A DNA stretch of 37,992 bases, taken from positions 1-37,992 of the forward strand of contig JADHNJ010000022.1 of NCBI GenBank assembly GCA_016779565.1. The letters run 5' to 3'. Under the pieces are notes generated by a model. It was given only the letters and a program-made list of their open reading frames with translations, searched no databases and was not told the DNA's origin. Positions within the stretch are counted from its first letter, which is position 1. The number at the start of each line of letters is the position of its first letter. Below are positions 1 through 7,596 of this stretch, one piece after another. Origin of the DNA: Pseudomonadales bacterium. GTDB lineage: Bacteria; Pseudomonadota; Gammaproteobacteria; Pseudomonadales; Azotimanducaceae. The translations under genes were made by a program, and so were the position numbers.

Positions 1-368
1 TTCAGGCAATTCGAGATGCCAAAGCGGCATTGTCAGAGTCTGAAACGAGTGTGATCGACATACCTGAACTTGATTTAGAAATACCGCTGGACAGGGTTGC
101 TTTTGAGTCGTTATTGGCAGAGCTACGAGAAGAAATTGGTCGACTTATCGACGATATTTTGACAGTGGCTGGCATTTCTGCGGACGAGGTGTCCCTGGTG
201 ATAAGAACAGGCGGATCGAGTTTGATTGCTTCGATCAAAGCACATTTAGAGGCGAGGTTCCCTGGAAAGGTCATTGCACACGATCCGTTCACGAGCGTTG
301 CCGCAGGCCTAGCAATTGCGAGCTATTACGGCGCTGATGGCGAGGGCGTTGTCAGGTTGAACCGTTAG
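1..368 (+). CDS. Hsp70 family protein (YegD-like), C-terminal part
   Basis: The gene enters from the left edge and is open in frame from base 3 to the TAG stop at 366-368; a TTG at 30 is only an internal codon. The visible 121 residues carry a charged helical stretch and then RTGGSS followed by HDPFTSVAAGLAIA. This is the second adenosine/phosphate region and last helix of the Hsp70/actin ATPase fold. The protein ends directly after the ATPase fold, without a substrate-binding domain, as in the YegD type of short Hsp70 relatives. Role is inferred as a chaperone-like ATPase; client unknown. The next gene starts 53 bases downstream on the same strand. Confidence 0.75.
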   Translation, partial: QAIRDAKAALSESETSVIDIPELDLEIPLDRVAFESLLAELREEIGRLIDDILTVAGISADEVSLVIRTGGSSLIASIKAHLEARFPGKVIAHDPFTSVAAGLAIASYYGADGEGVVRLNR

Positions 369-421
369 GTTACAGATGTGCGCACTAAGTTGATTAAGGT
401 TCAACGAAACAAGGAGAAGCA

Positions 422-1000
422 ATGACCGACACAATCATGAGAGCAGGATTTGAGGTGCCAGATTTAGCTGAACTGCCGGATGACATACGGTCACGGTTAA
501 CGAAGGTGCAAGAGAAATCAGGCTTCCTTCCGAATATTTTTGTGGCGCTGGCGCGAAGACCCGACGAATTTAGAGCATTCTTCGCTTATCATGATGCCTT
601 GCTTGAGCGCCAGTCGGGCAAGCTGACTAAAGCTGATAAAGAAATGATTATCGTGACGACCTCTGCGATCAACGATTGTCAGTACTGCGTCATTGCTCAT
701 GGTGCGATCCTACGTATCCGAGCCAAAGATCCCCTGTTAGCCGATCAAGTTGCCGTTAATTACAGAAAGGCTGATCTGCCTGAAGCAAAGCGTGCAATGC
801 TGGATTTCGCATGCCAGGTGGCGACCCATTCCGCTGAGGTTTCAGATGCACATATCGAATCTCTGATGGCTCACGGATATAACCGGGAAGACGTTTGGGA
901 CATTATGGCCATCACAGCGTTTTTCGCGATGAGTAATCGACTCGCTAACGTCGCATCAATCCGGCCAAATCGAGAGTTTTATTCGATGGGGCGCGAGTAG
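422..1000 (+). CDS. AhpD-like peroxidase-related protein (carboxymuconolactone decarboxylase family)
   Basis: This 192-residue all-helical protein carries the AhpD core signature: E74, then C86-Q-Y-C89 and H93, matching E-x11-CxxC-x3-H. In AhpD these residues form a thiol relay for alkylhydroperoxide reduction. The N-terminal part (GFEVPDLAELPDDIR, then GFLPNIF) is typical of the 'uncharacterized peroxidase-related enzyme' subfamily, which is longer than a bare AhpD core. An ATG preceded by AAGGAG about 5 bases upstream sets the start. A soluble thiol-dependent antioxidant role is inferred; the electron donor cannot be seen. It is separated from the alpha/beta hydrolase by 128 bases holding nothing I recognise. 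Confidence 0.85.
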   Translation: MTDTIMRAGFEVPDLAELPDDIRSRLTKVQEKSGFLPNIFVALARRPDEFRAFFAYHDALLERQSGKLTKADKEMIIVTTSAINDCQYCVIAHGAILRIRAKDPLLADQVAVNYRKADLPEAKRAMLDFACQVATHSAEVSDAHIESLMAHGYNREDVWDIMAITAFFAMSNRLANVASIRPNREFYSMGRE

Positions 1001-1128
1001 TTTTCGATTGCCTAGAGCCTGATCCTTGTGATTTCGCCCAGACCTTAAAAAATCTGTCTGAAAGTAGCGCCGACTGTTATGCAAGAAATGACCCCGATAA
1101 GAACACGTTGCTGTAGTAAGAAGAAACT

Positions 1129-2022
1129 ATGAGAAGCTATTTTCAAGGTGCAGATGCAAGGCTTTCAGCGCGAGTGCTTAACGAGCATGGCAACAAGACG
1201 CTTATCGCCCTGCATGGCATGCGTGATCATAGTGGTAGCTTTGCGTTATTGGCTGAAGCTTTGCCAGATTACCGGCTAATACTGCCCGATTTAAGAGGGC
1301 ATGGGATGAGTGACCATCCTGGCGTGTATTCGATGGCACATTTTAGTGCCGATCTTTTGGCTCTTTATCAGCATTATGAGATTGGTCAGGCCGCTTTGCT
1401 GGGGCACAGTCTAGGGGGGCATATCGTCGGTAGATTTGCTGGACTCTTTCCTGACAGCGTTAGCCGCTTAATACTGGTCGACGGATTTGGTCCTCCCCGT
1501 GCTAAAAACAACAGGGCGACCGGGTCGCAGGCCCGACACCAAGCCGATCAAGTGGCGGCGCTGATCGCGCTACCGCGATCGCCTCGTCGGATGCTTGATC
1601 TCGATGAGGCAGTCCTTCGTTATCAAAAGGGTAATCCTAAATTAACTGAGGGGGTAACCAGGCGGTTAACGCTAGAGGGTATTAAGCCGCATGGTGAGGG
1701 TGGGGTGGTGTGGCGTTGGGATCCTAGGGCACAACAGGTTTGGGCTACGTTTTCTCACGAAGAAAGTGAGTCGCTGCTTGGTAATATCACCGCATCGACC
1801 TGCGTGATTACCGGATCAGAGGGACTGGATTACTGGTTACGCATGCACCCGGAGCTTGCTGGGGAGCACGCCTATTATCAAGCGGAGTTACAGCGGCGTC
1901 TCGGGTTGTTCAACAGTCCAATCAAAAATGTGGTCCTTGAAGGCGCCGGGCACATGGTCCATTACGATGTGCCCTCCGCCTTTGGCGAAAGCGTTGCTGC
2001 TTTTTTAGGGGATCAGTCTTAA
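1129..2022 (+). CDS. alpha/beta hydrolase
   Basis: A 297-residue alpha/beta hydrolase. It shows the oxyanion strand ALHGMRDHSGSF, the DLRGHGMSD turn after strand 4 (residues 54-62), the nucleophile elbow GHSLGG with Ser94, and a C-terminal GAGHMVHYD with likely catalytic His275. There is no signal peptide, so it is probably a cytoplasmic esterase or hydrolase of a small ester or lactone. The substrate cannot be read from sequence. It ends 16 bases before the convergent RND permease gene, so transcription from the two sides meets here; I see no clear hairpin plus T-run in the gap. Confidence 0.87.
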   Translation: MRSYFQGADARLSARVLNEHGNKTLIALHGMRDHSGSFALLAEALPDYRLILPDLRGHGMSDHPGVYSMAHFSADLLALYQHYEIGQAALLGHSLGGHIVGRFAGLFPDSVSRLILVDGFGPPRAKNNRATGSQARHQADQVAALIALPRSPRRMLDLDEAVLRYQKGNPKLTEGVTRRLTLEGIKPHGEGGVVWRWDPRAQQVWATFSHEESESLLGNITASTCVITGSEGLDYWLRMHPELAGEHAYYQAELQRRLGLFNSPIKNVVLEGAGHMVHYDVPSAFGESVAAFLGDQS

Positions 2023-2038
2023 AAGTCCGTCACCTGAC

Positions 2039-5000
2039 TCAGCTTGGGCTTACCAGGGGTTCTGAAGCAGTCGCGGGTTCGGCCGGGGCCTGATCGATGG
2101 CGCCTATGAACCTAAGGAAGTCGTGCTGCATTAAATATAGGCTGGGAACCAGAAACAGCGTAATGACCGTAGCAAATAGAACCCCAAAGGCCAATGAAAT
2201 GGCCATCGGGATAAACATGAACGTTTCCGGGTCTTCATTGGTCATTAGAGGAATGAGCCCAACGAAAGTGGTCACAGAGGTTAAAATGATGGGCCGAAAT
2301 CGCACGACCCCAGCCTCAGTCACTGCCTCAAAAAGGGGAACGCCTCGCGCTCTTTGACGATTGATAAAGTCTACAAGGATGAGTGAAGCATTTACCACAA
2401 CTCCTGAGAGAGCAATAATTCCAAGCAATGAGAAAAAGATCAGGTTCCACCCCATGACGTAGTGGCCAATGATCGCGCCAACGGCGCCAAATGGGATCAC
2501 GCTCATAATGATCATAGGCTGCAAGTAGGACTTCAAGGGGATAGCCAACAAGGCATAGATAATGAGCAACGCTAGAAGGATATTTTTGCCGAGACTGTCG
2601 GTGACTTTGCTGCGTTCCAGCTGTTCGCCGCCCAGTCGGTAACGCACGCCTGGGAAGAGACTATTTTTACAAGCGTTGTCCACGCTCGAAAAGCGAGTGC
2701 CTTCCTCGCAGATAACGGCCTGTAAGCTTGGCAGTAAGGCTTCCGGGGACATTAAACTTCTATCGATGTCACCTCTAACGCTGACGACACGTTGCTGATT
2801 TTCACGCTGAATGGTTGAGTAACTTTTGCCATAAGTCACATTAGCAACCGTGCTGAAAGGGACCTCTGCGCCACTGTTGCTCCTGATTCGCATATTTTCC
2901 AAATTGGCCAAAGATTCGCGCTCTGTTTTTGGGTATCGCACCATCACACGCACATCATCGGTGCCTCGCTGAATCCGCTGTGCTTCCTCGCCGTAGAAAG
3001 CTTGCCTAACCTGACGCGCAAGATCTGTGAGCGAAAGGCCCAAGGTCTTCGCTTCTGGCTTAATATCGAGTTGTAGCTCTTGTTTTCCTGCTCGGAATGA
3101 GTCGGATAGATCAAGGACGCCCGGAAATTGCTCGAGCTCCTGTCTTAAGTGCGCGGCTGCCCGTTGGAGCTCATCGACGTCTCGACCACGAATTTGTAAT
3201 GAGATAGGATCTCCAGCACTGAAAGAATCGGCATTAAACTGCAGATCAACGGCATCAGTAACCGGCCCGGTCAGCTGTCGCCAACGACTCGCAATGCGAC
3301 TTGAACTCCACCCAGGTCGGGCTTCGATCGGTGCAAGATCCAAAACGATCTCCGCCAGATGACTCCCGCCCGCAGTTCGGCTCGGTGGTCCTGAACTCCT
3401 AGCGGCATTAGACCCAATGGATGAAAAGACATTTTTTATGGGGCTTTCACTCACGCTTTGCCCCAGGTCATCGGCGATTTCTTGCCGTAGCCTTGCCACC
3501 GACTGCTCGATCTGAGCAGCACCTTGTTCGGTTAGAGCCACATTCGTGCCCTCTGGCATGAGCAGGGTAGCGTAGATTCGGTCTCCTTCTATCGCTGGGA
3601 AAAATTGAAAGATCACTCGACCGCTGGCAACGAGCGCCAGTGCCATAAGCAGAACCCCTGTGCCCACCGCCCAGGTAACCCAGCGCCATTCTAGTGTTTT
3701 CATCAGAAATGGACGGTATTTTTGTTCGGCAAAGCCCTTGAGGTGATCTGCAAAGAACGATTGAAAACGAATCCAGCCGTTGACAAAACGTGTGTTTTTA
3801 AGCCAATGGCGCTCGGTGTTTCGATGAGACAAATGAGCGGGCAAAATGAGCATACATTCAATAATGCTAAAGATGAGGCAGATCACCACCACCCATCCAA
3901 TGATTGAGAAGAATGCCCCCATGCGTCCATCCATAATAAGAATGGGTAAAAACGCTGCCATAGTGGTCAGCACACCGAAGATTACGGGAGTGACCACTTC
4001 GCTGGCACCGGCGATGGCGGCATCGCGTTTAGAGGTGCCGGGTTTCTCAAAAGAGAAGATCCGCTCTCCGACGACAATCGCGTCATCGACGACAATGCCC
4101 AATACCAAAATGAAGGCGAGTACCGTCAGCGATGAAATGTTCAGACCCGCCGCGGGGAACATCCAAATAGCGCCAAGGACTGCGATGGGTATACCCGCAG
4201 CAACCCAGAGGGCAACCTTGAACCTTAAAAATACGGTCAGAATCAGTAGTACCAGAACAAGGCCAGCATAGGCATTTTTGGTGAGCGCATCGATTCGGCG
4301 ATTGAGGGGGATCGATTCGTCGATCCAAACGTTAACGTTCAGGCCTTCGGGAAATGTTGACGACTTCTCTGCAATGTAGTTTTTCACGGCTTGTGCTGAG
4401 GTGATGGTGTCCTCATCGCCGACCCGATAAACCGAAATCGTCACTGCGCGTTCGCCATTGAATTTTGCTCGTAAAAATCCCTCCTGAAAGGCGTCTTTGA
4501 CGGTGGCGATGTCACCCAAGGCAAGGCTGGTGCCGTCAGGTCGGGTTAATATCTCAATGCGTTCAAAATCTTCGCCGAGGTAAGCCTGGCCTTGGCTTCG
4601 GATTAAGACTTCGCCACCGTCAGCTTTGATTGAGCCGCCGGGCAAGTCTAATGACGCGCGGCGAATAGCTGCCGAGACATCAGAAATTGTAAGGCCGTAC
4701 TGCCGCAAGGTTTGCTCTGAAACCTCAATTGAAATTTCCCAAGGGCGGGCATAATTCACGCTGACCTGAGAGATGCCCTCGAGTCCTGCGATCTCGTCTC
4801 GCATTGATTCAGCGAGAATCTTTAGTGTGGTCTCATCGGTTTTACCTGAGACCACCACAGAAATACTCTTGCCTCGAAACTGCAGAGACGACACGATGGG
4901 TTTTTCGGTCTCCGCTGGGAAAGTAGTAATAGCATCGACCCGACTTTTGACCTCGTTAAGGGTTACCGTGAGGTCGGCGTCCGCAAGGACTTCCAAAAAT

Positions 5001-5275
5001 AATGTACACGCGCCTTCAGAGGCTGATGCATTGGTCCTCTCGATACCGTCCAAACCTTCGAGCGCTTCCTCAACACGAATACAGACGGCTTTTTCAGCTT
5101 CAATCGGGGCGGCACCAAGATATGGCACCGTAATCTGAATAATACCTGGCTCGATGCTCGGGAACTCCTCTTTATGCATCGAAAATAAAGAGAAGGTACC
5201 GCCAACGATCAGGATGAGCATAAGGAGGTTCGCGGCCACGGGGTTGTCCGTGAACCAGGTTATGATTCTATCCAT
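2039..5275 (-). CDS. RND efflux transporter permease (AcrB/HAE-type)
   Basis: A 1078-residue inner-membrane RND pump with the expected plan: TM1 at the N-terminus, a large periplasmic domain, TM2-6, a second periplasmic domain from about residue 555 and TM8-12. The proton-relay pair of AcrB TM4 is present as VDD (Asp397, Asp398). The TM10 Lys940 of AcrB is replaced by Asn962 (motif GVVVNAS). From memory this also occurs in a large subfamily of RND pumps, so it does not imply inactivity. The ATG lies 5 bases after the stop of the adaptor gene, so the two are translated together. No outer-membrane channel gene is adjacent; the pump probably borrows one. Substrates are unknown. Confidence 0.93.
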   Translation of the reverse strand: MDRIITWFTDNPVAANLLMLILIVGGTFSLFSMHKEEFPSIEPGIIQITVPYLGAAPIEAEKAVCIRVEEALEGLDGIERTNASASEGACTLFLEVLADADLTVTLNEVKSRVDAITTFPAETEKPIVSSLQFRGKSISVVVSGKTDETTLKILAESMRDEIAGLEGISQVSVNYARPWEISIEVSEQTLRQYGLTISDVSAAIRRASLDLPGGSIKADGGEVLIRSQGQAYLGEDFERIEILTRPDGTSLALGDIATVKDAFQEGFLRAKFNGERAVTISVYRVGDEDTITSAQAVKNYIAEKSSTFPEGLNVNVWIDESIPLNRRIDALTKNAYAGLVLVLLILTVFLRFKVALWVAAGIPIAVLGAIWMFPAAGLNISSLTVLAFILVLGIVVDDAIVVGERIFSFEKPGTSKRDAAIAGASEVVTPVIFGVLTTMAAFLPILIMDGRMGAFFSIIGWVVVICLIFSIIECMLILPAHLSHRNTERHWLKNTRFVNGWIRFQSFFADHLKGFAEQKYRPFLMKTLEWRWVTWAVGTGVLLMALALVASGRVIFQFFPAIEGDRIYATLLMPEGTNVALTEQGAAQIEQSVARLRQEIADDLGQSVSESPIKNVFSSIGSNAARSSGPPSRTAGGSHLAEIVLDLAPIEARPGWSSSRIASRWRQLTGPVTDAVDLQFNADSFSAGDPISLQIRGRDVDELQRAAAHLRQELEQFPGVLDLSDSFRAGKQELQLDIKPEAKTLGLSLTDLARQVRQAFYGEEAQRIQRGTDDVRVMVRYPKTERESLANLENMRIRSNSGAEVPFSTVANVTYGKSYSTIQRENQQRVVSVRGDIDRSLMSPEALLPSLQAVICEEGTRFSSVDNACKNSLFPGVRYRLGGEQLERSKVTDSLGKNILLALLIIYALLAIPLKSYLQPMIIMSVIPFGAVGAIIGHYVMGWNLIFFSLLGIIALSGVVVNASLILVDFINRQRARGVPLFEAVTEAGVVRFRPIILTSVTTFVGLIPLMTNEDPETFMFIPMAISLAFGVLFATVITLFLVPSLYLMQHDFLRFIGAIDQAPAEPATASEPLVSPS

Positions 5276-5280
5276 CTGGA

Positions 5281-6480
5281 TTACCCTTTGAGATCAAAAG
5301 ACTCAGGAGATTCGAAGGACTCGAGAGATTCAAGTGACACAGAGACCCGCATGCCATCGACGACTGTTTGGATGGGAGAGATATTGACTCGCTCTCCCGA
5401 ACTCAAACCAGCGCTGACCAAAAATGAGTCCTTTTCCAAGCGAATAATGTCGACGTTTCGATAACGCAAGCGGTTTTCGGTATCGACAACTAGGACTTGA
5501 TTTTGATTTCGCAACGCCGATCGCGGCAGCCGAAACACTCCATCAAACGATCGACCAGTAATCTCGGCGGTAACAAACAGTCCAATTTGGAGGGGTGGGG
5601 CATCAGCTAATTGTTCGGATTGAATGACGCGTGCCACGGCGGTCACCATGCGGCTCTGGGCGTCGATTTCGGATTCAGTTCTGGCCAAGTAGCCTTGCCA
5701 TTGATAAGGCTGGCCCGCGAAGGTAGCCGTTAACGTTATTGGCGGCGCCTCGTCGACACTGATCGCGCCGCGGACCGAGGCGGGCAGTTCTAAAAAAGCG
5801 AGCTGCTCGTTGGCCATCGGCAGTCTAACTTCAACTTCGTCGCTGGCATAAAGCGTTGCGACGCTATTGCCCTCACGAACAAATTGGCCGACGTTGATGC
5901 GCTCGGCGCGGACCAGACCTTCAAAGGGTGCAGTGAGTACTGTCCTGTCGAGGTTGCGTTCGGCTTGCGACAAATTAATCTCAGCTTCTATGTATGCAGC
6001 TTCGGCAATCTTATTCGTTCGTATGGCAGTTTCTAAGCTGGATTGACTAATCAGCTGATCCTTGACGAGGGTCTGTAAACGTTTGAGTTCGTAAGCACTG
6101 TGCTCAAGATCAGCTTCAGCTCGAATTAAACGTGCTCGGGCAAGACCCGCTTTGGCCTCATAATCTGCTGAGTCAATGCTGAGCAGTCGCTCACCCTTTG
6201 TAAAGTAGCCGCCCACTACAAGGTTGGGAGAGCGCCACTGGATCCTGCCACTCACTTCAGGGATTAGCTCGGTGACGGTGCGCGGTGCCACGGTACCTTC
6301 GGATTGTACCGAAAGGGTCATTGACTGGGGGGTCACAGTGATCGCTCTAATGGCACTCACGGCCTCGGCAGGCTGATATTTTTCGGGTTCTGGACGTGTC
6401 ATAATAATACTTGCCGCAGCAGCTACGGCAGCAAGCAATACAATGATAGTCATGAGAGCTTTGATTGCAGCTTTAGGCAT
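5281..6480 (-). CDS. RND efflux periplasmic adaptor (membrane fusion protein)
   Basis: I start this 399-residue protein at the ATG at 6480, not at the longer frame to 6555, because MPKAAIK leads straight into a membrane anchor (about residues 5-27) and is preceded by purine-rich AGAGGA. The ATG overlaps the last 8 bases of the regulator gene (6473-6480), implying translational coupling. After the anchor come a split lipoyl half (RTVTELIPEVSGRI), an alpha-helical hairpin rich in Ala/Leu/Glu, the second lipoyl half (LTAPFEGLVRA), and beta-barrel and membrane-proximal domains. It would link the permease to an outer-membrane channel. The C-terminus is a serine/glutamate-rich tail with a repeated SLESFES-like pattern. 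Confidence 0.9.
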   Translation of the reverse strand: MPKAAIKALMTIIVLLAAVAAAASIIMTRPEPEKYQPAEAVSAIRAITVTPQSMTLSVQSEGTVAPRTVTELIPEVSGRIQWRSPNLVVGGYFTKGERLLSIDSADYEAKAGLARARLIRAEADLEHSAYELKRLQTLVKDQLISQSSLETAIRTNKIAEAAYIEAEINLSQAERNLDRTVLTAPFEGLVRAERINVGQFVREGNSVATLYASDEVEVRLPMANEQLAFLELPASVRGAISVDEAPPITLTATFAGQPYQWQGYLARTESEIDAQSRMVTAVARVIQSEQLADAPPLQIGLFVTAEITGRSFDGVFRLPRSALRNQNQVLVVDTENRLRYRNVDIIRLEKDSFLVSAGLSSGERVNISPIQTVVDGMRVSVSLESLESFESPESFDLKG

Positions 6481-7231
6481 GTCCTGAATTCCTCTGACGA
6501 TTTGCAAAAGTTGGGATGTCTGCTTCGATGGCTGAGAGTTTGACGGACAAGTCATCGAAATGACGGGAAATGACCATCGCTAATTGATTGCCGTTATTGG
6601 CCTCAATCGCGATCGCCATGTCCTTTAGTAACTGGCGATCGGTCACCGGCGAAGGTTGTTTAGGTTTTAATCGGCCAACCATTTGGGTGCGCAACCCATT
6701 GCGAATGAGGCGCAGAACCAAATTGTTGTGAATGCCACCGAGGGCTTTAACGAAGGCTTCAAGCACAGATCGAAATTGTTCGTCCTGATCGGAGACGTCG
6801 GAGGTAGGATCGATGCGCTCTAGGATTTGCAGCAACTCTGCTCTTTGATCTGCAGTAGCTTGGGCCAGCGCTAAGCGCCCTGAAAGCCCGAGCAAGGCAC
6901 CAAAGACCACGACCAGCTCAGAAACAACCTCTGGTCGACCCTCAGCTTTCAGATCTAGCAATGGGCCTAGCACACTGAGACTGGCTTGCTCTAGAGGATT
7001 GATACGAACTCCACCCGGTTGGACTTGAACGATACCAAGCTCGGCTAGCGTTTTAATGGCTTCTCGAATCGCACCCCGATTGACTTGGAATCGGCCTGCT
7101 AGGTCACGTTCCGAAGGTAGTCTCTCACCTGCTCGATACTGGCCCAACAGAATCTCGTCCCTTAAGATATTCGAGATGTCTTCGGCGCGCGTTTTACCTG
7201 AAGCGCTGGTTGTAGCAGACGAAGGAGGCAT
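6473..7231 (-). CDS. GntR family transcriptional regulator, FadR/FCD subfamily
   Basis: A 252-residue regulator with an N-terminal winged helix-turn-helix (residues about 15-80) in the classic GntR form: YRAGERLPSERDLAGRF, NRGAIREAIKTLAELG, then the wing VQVQPGGVRI. The remaining all-helical 150 residues fit an FCD effector-binding domain. Ligand not identifiable; the subfamily binds acyl-CoAs or carboxylic acids. The start is an ATG with AGGA 6 bases upstream. It is the first gene of the RND operon and its 3' end overlaps the adaptor start by 8 bases. Three FadR-type operator repeats lie 100-142 bases upstream of its start, so autoregulation and control of the pump are the natural inference. 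Confidence 0.9.
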   Translation of the reverse strand: MPPSSATTSASGKTRAEDISNILRDEILLGQYRAGERLPSERDLAGRFQVNRGAIREAIKTLAELGIVQVQPGGVRINPLEQASLSVLGPLLDLKAEGRPEVVSELVVVFGALLGLSGRLALAQATADQRAELLQILERIDPTSDVSDQDEQFRSVLEAFVKALGGIHNNLVLRLIRNGLRTQMVGRLKPKQPSPVTDRQLLKDMAIAIEANNGNQLAMVISRHFDDLSVKLSAIEADIPTFANRQRNSGHA

Positions 7232-7330
7232 AATCGGTCCTATCTACCGTGTTAGGATGACAACGATGGCTTGTACGCGAGTGATTGGTAATTGGTTCTA
7301 CCGCGATGGTACTGCCATGTCGCACCGTCC

Positions 7331-7373
7331 AATTTGGTCGGGTCATTTTGGTCAGACCATTTTGGTCTGACCA
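7331..7373. promoter_or_regulatory. three tandem FadR/GntR-type operator repeats, 14-bp period
   Basis: Two perfect 11-bp palindromes, TGGTCAGACCA (7349-7359) and TGGTCTGACCA (7363-7373), match the FadR-type consensus TGGTCNGACCA. A third copy, TGGTCGGGTCA (7335-7345), has two changes in its right half. The centres at 7340, 7354 and 7368 are exactly 14 bp apart, so the whole block is three tandem copies of a 14-mer of the form ATTTTGGTCNGACC. It lies between gntR and aceK and is the obvious binding site for the neighbouring GntR-family protein. The palindrome match is seen; which gene it controls is inferred. Confidence 0.8.
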
Positions 7374-7393
7374 AGCGTTTGAGAGGTATTATA
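7362..7393 (+). promoter_or_regulatory. candidate rightward promoter overlapping the third operator
   Basis: TATTAT at 7387-7392 matches the sigma70 -10 hexamer in 5 of 6 positions. The best upstream partner is TTGGTC at 7362-7367 with a long 19-bp spacer, so the -35 match is weak. If real, this promoter would transcribe toward aceK, and its -35 would be buried in the operator, giving repression when the regulator is bound. I found no equally good leftward promoter; TTGGAC...TACCAT with a 15-bp spacer on the minus strand is poor. Confidence 0.3.
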
Positions 7394-7596
7394 GTGGTTC
7401 ATTGCTCGATGTAAAGCCCTCATTCGGCTGCGGTTTGGGTATTTTTGTCCCAGTTTGTTGTGTGATCCACTACGAGATAACTTGAGGAACGATTCGGCAT
7501 TTTGACTCTGCCCTGGAGTTGCATTAGGGTCTTGACTCGATGCGACGAATGCCTCGCCGAATGGTTTTTGATCCAACCCTAAGGAGTGGATTCCCG

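Larger units (their letters stand above)
7232..7596. other. 365-bp regulatory intergenic region between divergent gntR and aceK
   Basis: This is the gap between the divergent regulator gene and my preferred aceK start. It contains the triple 14-bp operator array (7331-7373), a good rightward -10 hexamer (7387-7392) and, close to aceK, the AAGGAG ribosome-binding site at 7581-7586. Part of it (7540-7596) is open in frame with aceK and could be translated if an upstream ATG is used. I see no RNA gene or hairpin terminator. Confidence 0.7.

Noticed and set aside
2097..5205. Several plus-strand and second-frame ORFs inside the RND permease gene
   Set aside because: Shadow frames with no motifs, fully contained in a gene with strong family motifs.
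7540..7596. Upstream ATG codons in frame with aceK
   Set aside because: No ribosome-binding site, and they give a protein longer than the family; the ATG at 7597 follows AAGGAG.
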